Source: Bacteroidales bacterium (GTDB lineage Bacteria; Bacteroidota; Bacteroidia; Bacteroidales; UBA7960). Taken from it: 8,799 bases of DNA. Positions 6,667 through 8,799 of this stretch are shown one piece after another (position 1 is the stretch's first letter; every line of letters starts with the position of its first letter). Location of the stretch: assembly GCA_003557765.1 (NCBI GenBank), contig PWNO01000290.1:1-8799 (forward strand), given 5' to 3'. The notes beneath the pieces are model-generated. The model worked only from the letters and a program-made list of their open reading frames with translations, was not told where the DNA came from and did no database searches. Both the position numbers and the translations under genes were made by a program.

Positions 6667-7809
6667 ATGCCGCGTAAGAAACCTGACACTTCCCTTTTGG
6701 TCATTGATAATAACGGTATCGAATACCGAATGGTAAAAAACACCCTTTACCTATATAAATCATTGACTTTTGAGGAGGCCGGTGGGTTTGCAAATAACGT
6801 TTTGAAAGTGATAAAGCCTTTAAAGCTTAATAAGCTGATTCTTGACTTGTCAGATCTTGAGGAAATTGACAGTGCAGGTGTAATGGCACTCTTTTATATA
6901 GAAAAAAAGCTTCGGGAATCCAATACTTTGGTTGAAATCACGGAAGCATCAAAAGAGGTCAATGCCAAGATCCGATTGTTCTATCCCGAAGAGAGTCAGG
7001 ATGTACAACCGCCTCTGAAAAGTAATATTTTTGAAACACTTGGACAGCAGGTTTATCTTTTTTTCTCTTCTTATCTTTTTGGTTTTCTTTTGCTTACAGC
7101 AAACGTTTTTTACTGGGGAATTGCTGATCTTTTCAGGCCTGCGGCACGTAGGAAAGGGGAGGTGGTAAACCAATCGGTGCTGATTGGTGTCAATGCTTCC
7201 CTGATCGTGATCTTTCTCTCTTTTGTTATCGGTTATGTGATTGCCCTTCAGGCTTCCGGACAGTTAAGAAGTTTTGGTGCTAATATTTTTGTGGTTGACC
7301 TGGTGGTTTTTAGCATCATGGGACAAATGGGGCCGCTTATCACGGCTATACTGGTTGCCGGTCGCAGTGCATCTGCCATTGCTGCAGAAATTGCTACCAT
7401 GAAGGTAACAGCAGAGCTGGACGCCTTGAAAACCATGGGGCTGAACCCCAATCGATTTGTGGTAGTCCCTAAACTTTATGCCAGTATGCTGACAATACCA
7501 TTCCTTATTGTATTTGCCAACGTAGCCGGTATAACCGGAGGGGCGCTTGCAGCATGGAATTACCTGGATATCGGTCCGGAGATCTTTACAAATCGAATGG
7601 CAAACATCATGCTTACAAAAGACCTTTATACAGCACTTGTAAAAAGCCAGGTTTATGCCGGGATCATTGTGCTGACCGGTAGTTTTTATGGGTTTCGGGT
7701 TGAACGCGGTGCTGAAGGGGTCGGAAAGGTTACCACCCAGGCTGTTGTGGTAGCAATCACACTGGTAATATTGGCTGATAGTATTTTAGGTGTCATTTTT
7801 TATGCCTGA
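6667..7809 (+). CDS. mlaE: STAS-MlaE fusion: lipid ABC transporter permease
   Basis: The inner membrane permease of the lipid transporter, 380 residues from the ATG at 6667. An N-terminal STAS domain (about 11-104) corresponds to free-standing MlaB of E. coli; its hallmark EIDSAGVMAL has Ser69 where STAS anti-sigma antagonists have the regulatory serine and MlaB a threonine. The MlaE domain (about 121-380) follows: LFRPAARRKGE, five or so membrane helices, AGRSASAIAAE (231-241) and ELDALKTMG (250-258), the cytoplasmic coupling segment that docks on the ATPase. An in-frame TTG at 6640, five bases after the lipoprotein gene, would add nine residues; I prefer the ATG but cannot exclude the longer form. 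The gene is followed by mlaF after 43 bases. Confidence 0.92.
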   Translation: MPRKKPDTSLLVIDNNGIEYRMVKNTLYLYKSLTFEEAGGFANNVLKVIKPLKLNKLILDLSDLEEIDSAGVMALFYIEKKLRESNTLVEITEASKEVNAKIRLFYPEESQDVQPPLKSNIFETLGQQVYLFFSSYLFGFLLLTANVFYWGIADLFRPAARRKGEVVNQSVLIGVNASLIVIFLSFVIGYVIALQASGQLRSFGANIFVVDLVVFSIMGQMGPLITAILVAGRSASAIAAEIATMKVTAELDALKTMGLNPNRFVVVPKLYASMLTIPFLIVFANVAGITGGALAAWNYLDIGPEIFTNRMANIMLTKDLYTALVKSQVYAGIIVLTGSFYGFRVERGAEGVGKVTTQAVVVAITLVILADSILGVIFYA

Positions 7810-7852
7810 TAAGAGGTGATAAAATTTAGCGCGCATCGGAATAACGTGTCTT

Positions 7853-8608
7853 ATGAGTAAAGAAAAGGTCATAGAAGTAGAAAATCTGTATGCATCATTT
7901 GAGGATCGCATCATACTTTCGGGTGTTTCATTTTCTGCTTTTAAAGGCGAAGTAACGGTGTTGCTTGGTGGCAGTGGATCAGGAAAAACAACGGTGCTGA
8001 AGCATTTACTTGGAATTTATCCCATTACCGGCGGACGGATTTCTGTTTTGGGCAAGAATGTGGCTACACTACGGGAGGTGGAACAGGTTGAGCTTTACCT
8101 TCAAATGGGTGTTTTTTACCAAAGCGGAGCACTGCTCAACTCTCTTACAGTTGCTGAAAATGTTGCACTTCCACTGATGCAACATACAAAGCTGCCATCT
8201 GACTTGATCCGTGAGATCGTATACATGAAACTTGGGCTCGTAAACCTGACCCATGCATATCACTTATACCCCTCACAGCTAAGTGGGGGTATGCTGAAGC
8301 GTGCGGCACTGGCGAGGGCGATTGTAATGGATCCCCCGTTGCTGTTTTGCGATGAGCCGGGAGCAGGATTGGACCCCATTTCGCTCGAGTCACTTGATCA
8401 ACTGATCCTTAATCTGAAAAACAAACTGGGTATGTCTATCGTGATGGTCACACACGAAGTGTCAAGCATCATGAGAATTGCCAACAAAATTGTTTTTCTT
8501 GATCAGGGGAAAGTGGTTTTTGAAGGCCCTTTGGAAGATGCAGTAAAAACAGATCAAGAGGCGGTAAAAGCCTTCTTCTCTATCCACAAACACAAACAAT
8601 TGCAATAA
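7853..8608 (+). CDS. mlaF: MlaF-like lipid ABC transporter ATPase
   Basis: The 251-residue cytoplasmic ATPase that powers the MCE transporter. Walker A is GGSGSGKTT at 39-47, Q-loop YQSGAL around Gln90, signature LSGGM at 143-147, Walker B LLFCDEP at 163-169 with catalytic Glu168, D-loop GAGLDP, and switch His201 (THEVSS). The form FYQSGALLNSLTVAENVALPL after Walker A and SGGMLKRAALARA are typical of the MlaF/Mkl group and not of general ABC ATPases. All catalytic residues are intact. The start at ATG 7853 is the only ATG after in-frame stops at 7817 and 7820. A purine-rich AGAGGTGAT lies about 35 bases upstream, too far to serve this start. It is the last gene of the operon visible. Confidence 0.95.
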   Translation: MSKEKVIEVENLYASFEDRIILSGVSFSAFKGEVTVLLGGSGSGKTTVLKHLLGIYPITGGRISVLGKNVATLREVEQVELYLQMGVFYQSGALLNSLTVAENVALPLMQHTKLPSDLIREIVYMKLGLVNLTHAYHLYPSQLSGGMLKRAALARAIVMDPPLLFCDEPGAGLDPISLESLDQLILNLKNKLGMSIVMVTHEVSSIMRIANKIVFLDQGKVVFEGPLEDAVKTDQEAVKAFFSIHKHKQLQ

Positions 8609-8648
8609 GAAGTTTGAAGGGTTTTTTGTGCGTTGCAGCATTCAGAAC

Positions 8649-8669
8649 AATAACCTTTAGTTATTTTTT
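8649..8669 (+). terminator. Possible weak terminator after mlaF
   Basis: A 6-bp stem AATAAC (8649-8654) and GTTATT (8660-8665) with loop CTTTA is followed by a run of T to 8669. The stem holds only one G-C pair, so it is weak. The position, 40 bases after the mlaF stop, fits an operon end. Confidence 0.35.
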
Positions 8670-8687
8670 CTGCCACCTTGCCTGGAT

Positions 8688-8724
8688 GTACTTTTTCTTT
8701 GGCAACCATCCAAAGAAAAAGTAC
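8688..8724. repeat. Strong inverted repeat, apparent start of an interspersed element
   Basis: A perfect 15-bp inverted repeat, GTACTTTTTCTTTGG (8688-8702) and CCAAAGAAAAAGTAC (8710-8724), with the 7-base loop CAACCAT. The sequence after it (CAAAAAGAAAGATCTCCGCT and on to the window end) is not coding in any obvious way and resembles repeat DNA that I recall following this hairpin in Bacteroidota genomes. It might also help to end transcription from mlaF, although its T run lies inside the stem. The element probably continues beyond 8799. Confidence 0.7.
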
Positions 8725-8799
8725 CAAAAAGAAAGATCTCCGCTTCTGATGCATCTGCTAAAATCTACGGCATCTTCAATCCGCGCAGGCCGAGCCGCA

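Noticed and set aside
6318..6743. A 141-residue - strand open frame across the lipoprotein/mlaE junction
   Set aside because: It spans two real + strand genes, is Cys/Phe-rich in a way typical of antisense translation, and has no domain.
8554..8754. A 66-residue - strand open frame covering the final hairpin
   Set aside because: It is produced by the inverted repeat and the mlaF 3' end; nothing supports it as a protein.

Overview
The window looks like chromosomal DNA of a member of the Bacteroidota, probably a Bacteroidales-like lineage. The clues are nqr genes without Shine-Dalgarno sequences, a promoter matching the Bacteroidota TTTG-N19-TAnnTTTG type, two lipoproteins with classical lipoboxes, and intergenic repeats of the 'TTAGCGTCTCTGCGG' and 'GTACTTTTTCTTTGG' kinds that I recall from that phylum. 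All genes lie on the + strand. The phylum call is inference; there is no rRNA or marker gene here to settle it.

Region 1 (1-2837) is the 3' part of an nqr operon: the C-terminal end of nqrC, then complete nqrD, nqrE and nqrF, closed by a clear intrinsic terminator. These encode subunits of the Na+-translocating NADH:quinone oxidoreductase. The flavinylation threonine of NqrC, the four cysteines of the intramembrane iron centre (two each in NqrD and NqrE) and the 2Fe-2S, FAD and NADH motifs of NqrF are all present.

Region 2 (2838-4919) has a cation diffusion facilitator transporter with YiiP-like metal sites, then a 163-base intergenic stretch holding a degenerate direct repeat and an imperfect palindromic repeat, then apbE, a lipoprotein FAD:protein FMN transferase. 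ApbE is the enzyme expected to attach FMN to NqrB and NqrC, so it links functionally to region 1.

Region 3 (4942-8608) is a four-gene lipid-transport operon of the Mla/MCE type: a long MlaD-like MCE protein, a PqiC-like ABC auxiliary lipoprotein, a permease carrying an N-terminal STAS (MlaB-like) domain fused to MlaE, and the MlaF ATPase. It starts with a good promoter placed so that the mRNA would begin at or next to the start codon. There is no MlaC-like carrier or free MlaB. The combination suggests that the long MCE protein and the lipoprotein themselves bridge the periplasm, as in Pqi-type systems.

Region 4 (8609-8799) is non-coding as far as visible: a weak terminator-like hairpin, then a strong 15-bp inverted repeat that appears to begin an interspersed repeat running off the window. 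I found no RNA gene, CRISPR array, insertion sequence or phage gene. The window is mostly well-known machinery; the features most worth a second look are the hybrid Mla/Pqi gene set, the leaderless promoter and the repeats.
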